A stretch of 28,981 bases of DNA. Origin: Humisphaera sp. (GTDB taxonomy: Bacteria > Planctomycetota > Phycisphaerae > Tepidisphaerales > Tepidisphaeraceae). Positions 8,233 through 14,552 of this stretch are shown piece after piece (positions within the stretch are counted from its first letter, which is position 1; every line of letters begins with the position of its first letter). The stretch is from assembly GCA_025351525.1 (NCBI GenBank), contig JANXVV010000031.1, positions 1 to 28,981 on the forward strand, in the 5' to 3' direction. A model generated the notes under the pieces. That model made no database searches and was not told the DNA's origin. It saw only the letters and a list, made by a program, of their open reading frames with translations. The translations under genes and the position numbers were made by a program.

Positions 8233-9534
8233 CTACCGATCCGACATTTTCACCAGCATCCGCCGGGCGGGCTCGGCTTCAGGGCCGTTCGCTTCGATCG
8301 CTCTCCGCAAGTATTCCGACGCCGTTTTGTTATCGCCATTTTTCAAAGCAATTGCACCGGCGTGGTAGCAGAGCGATGGAGTTCGCGATCCTACCGCGAG
8401 CGCAATTTCGATTTCGCGCTTCGCCGCCGGCAAGTCACCGTTGCCATAAAGTGCCCAGGCATAGGCATCGCGGGTGGCCAGGTCGTGCTGCCGTTCCATT
8501 TCGCGGGTGGCAAGTCGCAGCGCTTCCGCAGGCTTTCCGGCACGGTCCACATAATACAGAATCAATTCGCGATTCGCATTGATGCCATTGGCCAAGATGG
8601 ACTGGGCGCGGGACTCGAAATCTTTAAATCCTGTCACTGCCGCCTCATAATGACCGGCGCGGTCGAGTGCGATCGCCCGGTCGTAAAAATATTCCGGACG
8701 CGGGGCAGTCTCGATCAGAATGCCGAGTAAATCGGCGGCTTCATCATACTTTTCCTGGGCAAATAAGACTTGCGACAATACGCGTAAGCCACTTGGGAAT
8801 CCGGGAAAAATAACCAGGGCCTGTTTCGCATTCGCCGCCGCATTTTCGGTTTTCCCCAGGAGCAGTTGAAGCCGGGCTACTTCGGTAAATATGCCCGCGC
8901 GCTCATCCGAATCGACTTCGGCGATGTTACGCATGGCGAGCGTCAGAAAATCGATCGCACCTTCGATGTCGCCGAATGCCTCACGGACAGACGCGCCGCG
9001 AAGTAGACCGGCGGAGTTGCCGCGACGCAGGTCCAGGGTCCATTGAGCCTCATGCTCGGCCACTTCGTAATTGCCAAGTGCCAGATGGACATCCGTCAAG
9101 TAGACCGCAGCCATCAGATCATCCGGAACCGTCTTTACGAGCCGCTCCGCATTCTTCAGGGCGGCGATCAAGTTTCCCTGACCCAACAGCACCAGGACGC
9201 GAAGTTTAGATGCTTCCCAATTGTCGGGGCTTAGCAGTAGCGATGCATCGACTGCTTCCGCGGCACGGTCATAACAATTTGGATCACCTGTTTCGCGCGC
9301 GCGGCGGATGAAGCCTGTTGCCAAGTTGTTAAACAGGTCAAATCGTTTGGGCTTCAGTTGAATCGCCGCTTGCGCTGAGGCGATGAGCCGGATGGCGGGG
9401 GTGGAAGGCAGGGAGGTTTGAACGAATGGAGCGGTTGTCGACGAGAGATGAGTATCTGGTTGGGCAAGTAACGATAACGGCGTACTAGCGATGGCGAGGC
9501 TAAGAAAGGTCGCCATGCGACGCAAAATAGACAT
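8233..9534 (-). CDS. Secreted tetratricopeptide repeat protein (TPR-1)
   Basis: A 433-residue protein from the ATG at 9534; an open extension of 13 codons to 9573 is rejected because the signal peptide (MSILRRMATFLSLAIASTPL, ending near LLAQ) begins at 9534. TPR-like helical pairs fill the rest, for example RARETGDPNCYDRAAEAVD, AVYLTDVHLALGNYEVAEHE and YAWALYGNGDLPAAKREIE. It is a paralogue of the TPR gene at 4341-5672, sharing the RARETGD phrase and the C-terminal order of repeats. It sits 23 bases upstream of cbiM, so it is very probably the first gene of the importer operon. A 221-base gap containing a large hairpin separates it from the next upstream gene. The function is not known; a scaffold or chaperone for surface metal binding is inference. 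Confidence 0.85.
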   Translation of the reverse strand: MSILRRMATFLSLAIASTPLSLLAQPDTHLSSTTAPFVQTSLPSTPAIRLIASAQAAIQLKPKRFDLFNNLATGFIRRARETGDPNCYDRAAEAVDASLLLSPDNWEASKLRVLVLLGQGNLIAALKNAERLVKTVPDDLMAAVYLTDVHLALGNYEVAEHEAQWTLDLRRGNSAGLLRGASVREAFGDIEGAIDFLTLAMRNIAEVDSDERAGIFTEVARLQLLLGKTENAAANAKQALVIFPGFPSGLRVLSQVLFAQEKYDEAADLLGILIETAPRPEYFYDRAIALDRAGHYEAAVTGFKDFESRAQSILANGINANRELILYYVDRAGKPAEALRLATREMERQHDLATRDAYAWALYGNGDLPAAKREIEIALAVGSRTPSLCYHAGAIALKNGDNKTASEYLRRAIEANGPEAEPARRMLVKMSDR

Positions 9535-9640
9535 TGATATTTTCCGTTGATCTCGCCATAGGCAGCATGGCAACTAACATCCCATGATTTTCCGAAAGGT
9601 TCGGACGCATTGCCTTGCTAGAACATGTCAGACCCTGCGA

Positions 9641-9719
9641 TTTTTTTAGCGGCTGTACCGAAGGCACGCGTTTCCTTTTATCGAAAAACGCTTACCTTCG
9701 GCTCAGCCGCTAAAAAAAA
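9641..9719. repeat. Large palindromic element (two inverted copies of a dispersed repeat)
   Basis: Left arm 9641-9671 and right arm 9683-9719 are inverted copies of one unit, core AGCGGCTGTACCGAAGG and its partner, with only two mismatches over 17 bases. The pairing extends outwards through a T7/A8 tract and inwards through GCGTTT/AAACGC. Single units recur at 17179-17208 and 28924-28959. On either strand the hairpin is preceded by T's and followed by A's, so it is not a normal intrinsic terminator. It lies between the PEP-CTERM-like gene and TPR-1. Confidence 0.8.
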
Positions 9720-9755
9720 CGCTAGTATCTGCAATTCACGTCTTATCGGTGGCAA

Positions 9756-10397
9756 TCAAGCCGCCAAGTTCTTGCGACTGGCGGTGTCACTGAGCTTTTT
9801 CCCGGCGAGGAGAATGCCAATCGTGAATAATCCGGCATTCAAACCGGCGGGTAACGGAACCGCGCCACCGCCGGCAGCACGGATCGTCACAGGTAGGTCG
9901 GGACCGGCAACCACGTTCGCCGCGATCGGGCTAAAACGGTCCGCCGGGTTGAAGAACAGCCCGTCGACCGTATCAAAACCGACTGAACCAACACCCGTCG
10001 CAATGGCTCGGAGGGTAAAGGAAAAGAACACACCATTCGTGGTGATAGGGGTCGTGCCAACCAAACCACCCGTGTCGAACAAACCGTCTACAAAACCCGG
10101 CGTTGCGGTATTGGTCTGAAAAATGGGCGCTGTAATAGTTGGAACGATGGGCCCAGCCGTCACCGAAGTAGGCTGTGCGAAAAGCGTGGGGCTGAAGCTA
10201 ATGCTGCCCAGCAATTCCTGCAACTGCTGACCCACCGTCAGTCCCGATAGGGAGACGCTGATCGTGGTGGTCTGTCCAACCGTCAGGGTGCTCAGGTTTG
10301 CGCTGGAGGACAAAGACAGCATTGGCGCGGCTTGAACTGCAAGCCCAAAAACCATTGCGGCACAGGCGGTCATCGACGCGAAAAGAGAACGCTTCAT
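9756..10397 (-). CDS. Small secreted protein with PEP-CTERM-like C-terminal tail
   Basis: A 213-residue protein from the ATG at 10397, chosen because GAGGGAGA lies just upstream and the signal peptide (MKRSLFASMTACAAMVFGLA, ending VQA) starts there. The mature part is rich in Ser, Thr, Gly and Val (for example SSANLSTLTVGQTTTISVS) and suggests a beta-sandwich, possibly cohesin-like. The tail has VPLPAG, a hydrophobic segment (AGLFTIGILLAG) and then basic residues (KK, R, K), the layout of PEP-CTERM-type sorting signals, although the canonical PEP triplet is replaced by PLPAG. It lies 157 bases downstream of the DUF4331 gene. On the minus strand, a small hairpin (10433-10419) precedes its ribosome binding site. 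The function is unknown. Confidence 0.7.
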   Translation of the reverse strand: MKRSLFASMTACAAMVFGLAVQAAPMLSLSSSANLSTLTVGQTTTISVSLSGLTVGQQLQELLGSISFSPTLFAQPTSVTAGPIVPTITAPIFQTNTATPGFVDGLFDTGGLVGTTPITTNGVFFSFTLRAIATGVGSVGFDTVDGLFFNPADRFSPIAANVVAGPDLPVTIRAAGGGAVPLPAGLNAGLFTIGILLAGKKLSDTASRKNLAA

Positions 10398-10452
10398 CGG
10401 TGTCTCCCTCAAAGTTCTCCCGACAGAGTCGGGTAAGGTCGTTACGAACATT

Positions 10453-10506
10453 CCGGTGTCACCGGCGACCGCGACTTCAAGCCGCTACAGTCGCCCGTGA
10501 CACCGG
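10453..10506. repeat. Inverted repeat between the DUF4331 and PEP-CTERM-like genes
   Basis: Arms 10453-10469 and 10490-10506 are complementary at 16 of 17 positions (CCGGTGTCAC pairs with GTGACACCGG) around a 20-base loop. No T-run follows on either strand. A second small perfect hairpin, CCCGAC-AGA-GTCGGG, lies at 10419-10433, close to the start of the downstream gene. They could be an intergenic mobile palindrome or set the ratio of the two transcripts; neither is shown by sequence. Confidence 0.7.
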
Positions 10507-10554
10507 ACCCACTTACCATTTCAAGTATAGCTTAAAACTGCATCGAAATTCACG

Positions 10555-12105
10555 TTAATTCACCGGACCACCGCCGGGTTCGCCCGGATCGATATGGCGA
10601 CGATCGCGACCGCTCTGCGCGGGGGCAAGATAGGGGAAGGTTTCCAGGTAGGGAACATCGTTGGTGTTCACGCCATCGCCCAGTCGATTGTTGGGGAAGA
10701 TGTTGAACGCCGGATTCAGAACGCCTACCACCACTCGCAGTGAGATGTCGGTGACATCGTCAGAGACACGCCGACCATTGGGGTAACCGGCCGCATCGCC
10801 CGCCAGTAGCCCAAGTCGACGGCGGAAGGCCTGCGGAGTCGCCGCCACCCCAGTATTCAGCCGTAACAGATCGGCAATAGGTCCTGCCGGAGTGCCTGGA
10901 GCTGCGATGGGCGGCGCGTATTGCACCAATGGCAGCAGATCGGTCCTCGGCGGTGCGGGAATGGACACCGCACCGTTGTAAGCTGCGTTGATGACTCGGG
11001 CCAGAAGCGGATCAAGAGCGAAGCTTGCAAACTGCGAGTCATCCTTCGGCAGAGACATGCTCCATTTATCCTTGAAGCCCGTGCCGATGATCAGTTCGTT
11101 GATCAAAGGATTACCCATTCGCTGAATCTGGGAAAACGTGTTGCTCTGCAATGGGGCAGTGGGAGCGCGGCGAATGGTCGTGCGCGGGCGGGCGGTCGTT
11201 CCAAAAATGCCGATCGTTGCCGCCGGATCAGTGGAAGCTACTTTCGTGCCGGTGCTGGTCAACATTGCAATCGGCACTTCGATGCAGATCGAATTGACGT
11301 TGTAGCCCGAGACGGTGTCAGAGGTGAAATTAGTCGTATCGTTCGCATCCTGTGCAGCGGTTAATACTCCCGGGATGCCACTGGGAAATGCGCTGGCACG
11401 AAAGTTCAGCGTGTCAAACGCCGCACCCAGATCGATATAGAAGGGATCGTCCGAAGTGCCGGAGTACACTTTAACTCCACCGGGGAGCGTGTAAACGCCC
11501 TGGGCGCGGAGTGCATTGTAGTTCGGCATGGTGCGAGGGCCGACAAAGGTCGGCACCGCAAACAGTTTTTGACCGTTGGCAACATCCGTGGACACGCCGG
11601 CCTTGATCATGGTCACCGTATAGGTTTGGCGGAGGCTGAAGCCTTCTGAGCCGGGACCGTCGAGAGCGGTGATGGCGGGAGGGATGATCGGAGTGCCCGG
11701 CGCGACTGGCGACGGAGAATTGCTCGGAGCGTTTACACCGGCACCGACGCCTGCAAATCCTTGAAATAGATTGGGGGCGCGGATTTCAGTCTTGAATCGA
11801 AAGACGAACGAAACATCCGGCACTGCGTCGTTGTTATTGTCGACGTTGATCGTGTACTGAATGTCATCGTCAAACGGGAAATAGTTCGGACCGTTGCCCG
11901 GTTCCAAAAGCGGATCGACATTCAAAATCAGCGTGACCTTGTTGGCGTCATCGTAGCTGACAAATGCGTAAACGTCGGTGATGTCGGCGCCACGGTCCAG
12001 CGCGGTGATCGGCGCTTCCCGATGACTCGCCGCCTGAGCCGAATTCACACCGAACAAGCCAAGTGATGCCGCGGCGCAAGCGCCGTATAAAACCCATCGC
12101 TTCAT
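10555..12105 (-). CDS. Secreted DUF4331 family protein
   Basis: A 516-residue protein. A signal peptide (MKRWVLYGACAAASLGLFGV, ending SAQA) is followed directly by ASHREAPITALDRGADITDVYAF, split here as SHREAP then DRGADITDVYAF, the hallmark N-terminus of DUF4331 proteins. Further family features are a predicted beta-rich body with FDDDIQYTINVDNNND, DDPFYIDLGAAFD and a C-terminal segment RRVSDDVTDISLRVV near GDGVN. The ATG at 12105 is chosen over an upstream open extension because AGGAAGGAA lies just before it. DUF4331 proteins have no established biochemical role that I know of. From memory, they often lie near TPR proteins and nickel/cobalt transporters, as here. A candidate NikR-type operator stands 45-75 bases upstream. 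An extracellular metal-related role is inference. Confidence 0.88.
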   Translation of the reverse strand: MKRWVLYGACAAASLGLFGVNSAQAASHREAPITALDRGADITDVYAFVSYDDANKVTLILNVDPLLEPGNGPNYFPFDDDIQYTINVDNNNDAVPDVSFVFRFKTEIRAPNLFQGFAGVGAGVNAPSNSPSPVAPGTPIIPPAITALDGPGSEGFSLRQTYTVTMIKAGVSTDVANGQKLFAVPTFVGPRTMPNYNALRAQGVYTLPGGVKVYSGTSDDPFYIDLGAAFDTLNFRASAFPSGIPGVLTAAQDANDTTNFTSDTVSGYNVNSICIEVPIAMLTSTGTKVASTDPAATIGIFGTTARPRTTIRRAPTAPLQSNTFSQIQRMGNPLINELIIGTGFKDKWSMSLPKDDSQFASFALDPLLARVINAAYNGAVSIPAPPRTDLLPLVQYAPPIAAPGTPAGPIADLLRLNTGVAATPQAFRRRLGLLAGDAAGYPNGRRVSDDVTDISLRVVVGVLNPAFNIFPNNRLGDGVNTNDVPYLETFPYLAPAQSGRDRRHIDPGEPGGGPVN

Positions 12106-12150
12106 GATTTGCTTCCTTCCTGGGTCTGTCCTTAGAACGAACGAAGTGGC

Positions 12151-12178
12151 ATGTGAACACATGCTCCACACGTCATAC
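12151..12178 (-). promoter_or_regulatory. Candidate NikR-like operator upstream of the DUF4331 gene
   Basis: Read on the minus strand, GTATGA (12178-12173) is followed after exactly 16 bases by TCACAT (12156-12151). The E. coli NikR operator is GTATGA-N16-TCATAC, so the first half-site is perfect, the spacing is exact and the second half-site matches at four of six positions. A TATATA (12193-12188) lies nine bases upstream and could be a -10 element, though I see no good -35. An overlapping palindrome GCATGTG-AA-CACATGC (12149-12164) could instead be the site of another regulator. No nikR gene is in the window. Confidence 0.3.
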
Positions 12179-12340
12179 GGATGAACGTATATAGCCGGAT
12201 TGGTTTCAACAACGCCTATTTTTTGAAAAATTTACGAATTCTTTTAGCATGAGTTAAAGCGACGTCGACCGCGTTCTTCCAGGCATTCCATTGTCTCTTT
12301 TACTTCTCTTTGCGCCTTGTGAGCCCTGTCAAGTTGGGTA

Positions 12341-12412
12341 GTGCCGCCGGTGTCCTCACCGGCGGAAGGGTTTTCGCAGGCCGAATACCGTCAGGGAGGG
12401 CACGGGCGGCAC
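12341..12412. repeat. Dispersed palindromic repeat, GTGCCGCCGGTG family
   Basis: The element starts GTGCCGCCGGTGTCCTCACC and ends GAGGGCACGGGCGGCAC, so its ends are inverted copies of each other. The same family occurs at 20427-20499. Both copies stand at the 5' side of a gene and lend an artificial open extension to it. Confidence 0.75.
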
Positions 12413-12448
12413 ACCGGGCATTCGCCGCGCGAAGTGGAATGAAGAGTT

Positions 12449-12514
12449 GTGGCATGGGCGTCTCCGTCCACGCTTTTTGGCGAAATAAATGCACGGGCGA
12501 GACGCCCATGCCAC
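12449..12514. repeat. Dispersed palindromic repeat, GTGGCATGGGCG family
   Basis: Two inverted arms, GTGGCATGGGCGTCTCC and GGCGAGACGCCCATGCCAC, flank a short AT-rich middle. The element closely matches the one inside the coding sequence at 14602-14665, including the arm sequence and overall length. It ends 62 bases before the debranching enzyme start. Confidence 0.8.
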
Positions 12515-12575
12515 TTTATTCAAACCACCCAGTTCCTCATTGCCCTCCGGATTGTGTCGATTACACTCTTTACCC

Positions 12576-14552
12576 ATGCCTATGTATTCGATTGAAACAT
12601 TCGGTGAACTGAATCCCTATCTCAGCTTTGAATGGTTGCTGGCCAACGGATCGGGCGGGTTTGCCTCCTCAACCGTCGTCGGTTGCAACACGCGGCGATA
12701 TCACGGACTGCTGATCGCAGCAACCACGCCGCCGGTGGGAAGGGTGATGGCGCTAAACCGCCTCGGTGAATTGCTCATCGTCGATGGCAAAGCGGACCAG
12801 ATTCTTCGCACGTCCATCAGCCAATTTCATCAAACGTTCTTCCCGCGCGGGGAACAGTATCTTCGCCGATTCGAGCTCGGTGAGGTTGCGACGTTTCATT
12901 TCGATGTGGAAGGGGTTCGCATCGTGAAGGAAGTGCTGGCGGTATGGCAACGCAATATCGTCGGGGTGCGTTATACACTGGAGGCGGAACCGGGGCGGTC
13001 GCTTCAACTGCAACTTCTGCCGTTTGTCAGCCTGCGCGATTTTCATGGACTTCGGTCGGCATCCAACGCCTATTTTCAGGTCGCCGGGAACGGTCGATCG
13101 GCATCGGTCACGGAAGGGGATCTGGCCGTGCATTTCCAATCGGATGCGGCTGATTTCCAGGAGAAAAAAGACTGGTGGTATCGGCAAACGTATGCGATGG
13201 AGACCGAGCGCGGGCAGGATGACACGGAAGACCTTTTCAACCTCGGTTCATTCACCTATCAAACCACCGGCAAAGGGCAGGTGACCATCTGGGCCGGCCT
13301 GGAACCCACCGGTCTCTTAGACTGGAACGCTGAAGTAGCCCGACGCCAGCAGAGCCTGCCCCACAAGCCGGAGGCGGAAGCCGTAGGCGAAGCACCGGGT
13401 TCCCCGTCTTCGTCTGCCTCTGCCACGCCATCGCGCGCAATCAATCGTCTCACCCGCGCGGCCGCGGATTTCATCGTCCAACGCAAGCAACCGGATGGCT
13501 CTCCCGGCTTCACCGTCATCGCCGGTTACCCGTGGTTCGCCGATTGGGGTCGCGACACGATGATCTCTCTACCCGGATTATTTCTAACCACTGGCCGGTT
13601 CGCCGAAGCCCTGCAGGTGCTGAGCGTTTTCGCGCAATATGTCAGCGAGGGGATGATCCCGAATCGATTCGACGACTACAGTAATGAGCCGCATTACAAC
13701 ACGGTGGACGCCAGCCTCTGGTTCATCCACGCGGCTTATGAGTATCTACGACTTTCGCACGATAAGAAGACATTCGAGTCGAAGCTTCTGCCCGCCTGTC
13801 GATCGATCATCGAGGGTTATAAGACGGGAACCCGCTTCAAGATCGCGATGGACCCGGCCGATTTTCTGATCTCCGCCGGCGATGAATCGACTCAATTGAC
13901 CTGGATGGATGCCAAGTGCAACGGCATTGCCTTCACCCCGCGGCAGGGGAAGGCGGTCGAGATCAACGCGCTCTGGTACAACGCGCTGAAATTGATGGGC
14001 CTTGATGAACTGGCGGCCAAGGTTGAGACGAGCTTCCAGAAAGCCTTCTGGATCAGCCCTTTCCGCGGCTGTTATGATGTGGTCGACGACTCGCACAAGG
14101 ATGCCCAGATCCGCCCGAATCAGATTTTTGCCGCCAGCCTGCCGTTTAGCCCGTTGACGATGGAGCAGCGCAAGGCGGTGGTGGAAGTGGTGCGGCGTGA
14201 ATTGCTCACACCGGTCGGGCTGCGAACGCTGGCCCGCCAGGAGCCCAATTATCACGGCCGATACACGGGCGATCAGATGAATCGCGATGCCGCGTATCAC
14301 AACGGCACGGTGTGGCCGTGGCTGATCGGGCCGTTTCTCGATGCGTATCTTCGGGTGAACGATCGATCGAGGGAGGCGATATTGCAGGGGCGAATCTGGC
14401 TTCAACCATTGATCGACAGCATGGAGCGGGGATGCATCGGGCAGATCGCCGAGATCTGTGAAGGGGATGAACCGCATCGGCCAGTGGGTTGCTGCGCGCA
14501 GGCCTGGAGCGTCGCCGAGGTGCTGCGCCTGGCGGTCGAACTGGGGATGTGA
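12576..14552 (+). CDS. Glycogen debranching enzyme (amylo-alpha-1,6-glucosidase), archaeal/bacterial GDE type
   Basis: A 658-residue protein predicted to hydrolyse alpha-1,6 branch points of glycogen in the cytoplasm. The N-terminal GDE_N domain is clear from EWLLANGSGGFASSTVVG and NTRRYHGLL. The C-terminal (alpha/alpha)6 domain has PWFADWGRDTMISLPGL, LTWMDAK and NYHGRYTGDQ, then AAYHNGTVWPWLIGPF, all typical of the family. The start is taken at ATG 12576; an in-frame ATG at 12582 is equally possible, and the open frame upstream to 12489 comes from a palindromic repeat. Residues 263-283 between the two domains (KPEAEAVGEAPGSPSSSASA) are encoded by a dispersed repeat also found in the AsmA-like gene. 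It is followed, with a TGATG overlap, by a membrane protein gene. No other glycogen gene is nearby. Confidence 0.93.
   Translation: MPMYSIETFGELNPYLSFEWLLANGSGGFASSTVVGCNTRRYHGLLIAATTPPVGRVMALNRLGELLIVDGKADQILRTSISQFHQTFFPRGEQYLRRFELGEVATFHFDVEGVRIVKEVLAVWQRNIVGVRYTLEAEPGRSLQLQLLPFVSLRDFHGLRSASNAYFQVAGNGRSASVTEGDLAVHFQSDAADFQEKKDWWYRQTYAMETERGQDDTEDLFNLGSFTYQTTGKGQVTIWAGLEPTGLLDWNAEVARRQQSLPHKPEAEAVGEAPGSPSSSASATPSRAINRLTRAAADFIVQRKQPDGSPGFTVIAGYPWFADWGRDTMISLPGLFLTTGRFAEALQVLSVFAQYVSEGMIPNRFDDYSNEPHYNTVDASLWFIHAAYEYLRLSHDKKTFESKLLPACRSIIEGYKTGTRFKIAMDPADFLISAGDESTQLTWMDAKCNGIAFTPRQGKAVEINALWYNALKLMGLDELAAKVETSFQKAFWISPFRGCYDVVDDSHKDAQIRPNQIFAASLPFSPLTMEQRKAVVEVVRRELLTPVGLRTLARQEPNYHGRYTGDQMNRDAAYHNGTVWPWLIGPFLDAYLRVNDRSREAILQGRIWLQPLIDSMERGCIGQIAEICEGDEPHRPVGCCAQAWSVAEVLRLAVELGM
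13365..13425 (+). repeat. Repeat element inserted in frame in the debranching enzyme gene
   Basis: The stretch begins AAGCCGGAGGCGGAAGCC and encodes KPEAEAVGEAPGSPSSSASA. It matches 22894-22950 in the AsmA-like gene in sequence, orientation and reading phase, and its first half recurs in inverted orientation at 1847-1878. The two halves are imperfectly complementary (GGCGGAAGCC..AGGCGAAG against CTTCGTCTGCCTCTGCC), so it is a degenerate palindrome. It falls in the linker between the two enzyme domains. Confidence 0.75.

Larger units (their letters stand above)
12106..12575. other. Divergent intergenic region between the DUF4331 and debranching enzyme genes
   Basis: The 470 bases hold, from left to right: the DUF4331 ribosome binding site, the candidate operator and -10 (12151-12193), an AT-rich stretch (about 12200-12300), and two palindromic repeat elements (12341-12412 and 12449-12514). 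Open frames here translate to repeat-derived peptides such as WHGRDAHAT-like phrases and are not counted as genes. No riboswitch was recognised. Confidence 0.5.

Noticed and set aside
9641..9719. Intrinsic terminator
   Set aside because: The strong stem is followed by A's rather than T's on both strands.
9535..9755. Cobalamin riboswitch or other metal-sensing leader before TPR-1/cbiM
   Set aside because: No B12-box-like conserved sequence was found; the structure present is a dispersed palindromic repeat also found elsewhere.
12341..12514. CRISPR array
   Set aside because: The repeats are single palindromic elements of two different families, not direct repeats with regular spacers.
12489..12575. 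N-terminal extension of the debranching enzyme reading frame
   Set aside because: Encoded by a palindromic repeat and following bases; the family N-terminus begins at MPMYSIETFGELNPYL.
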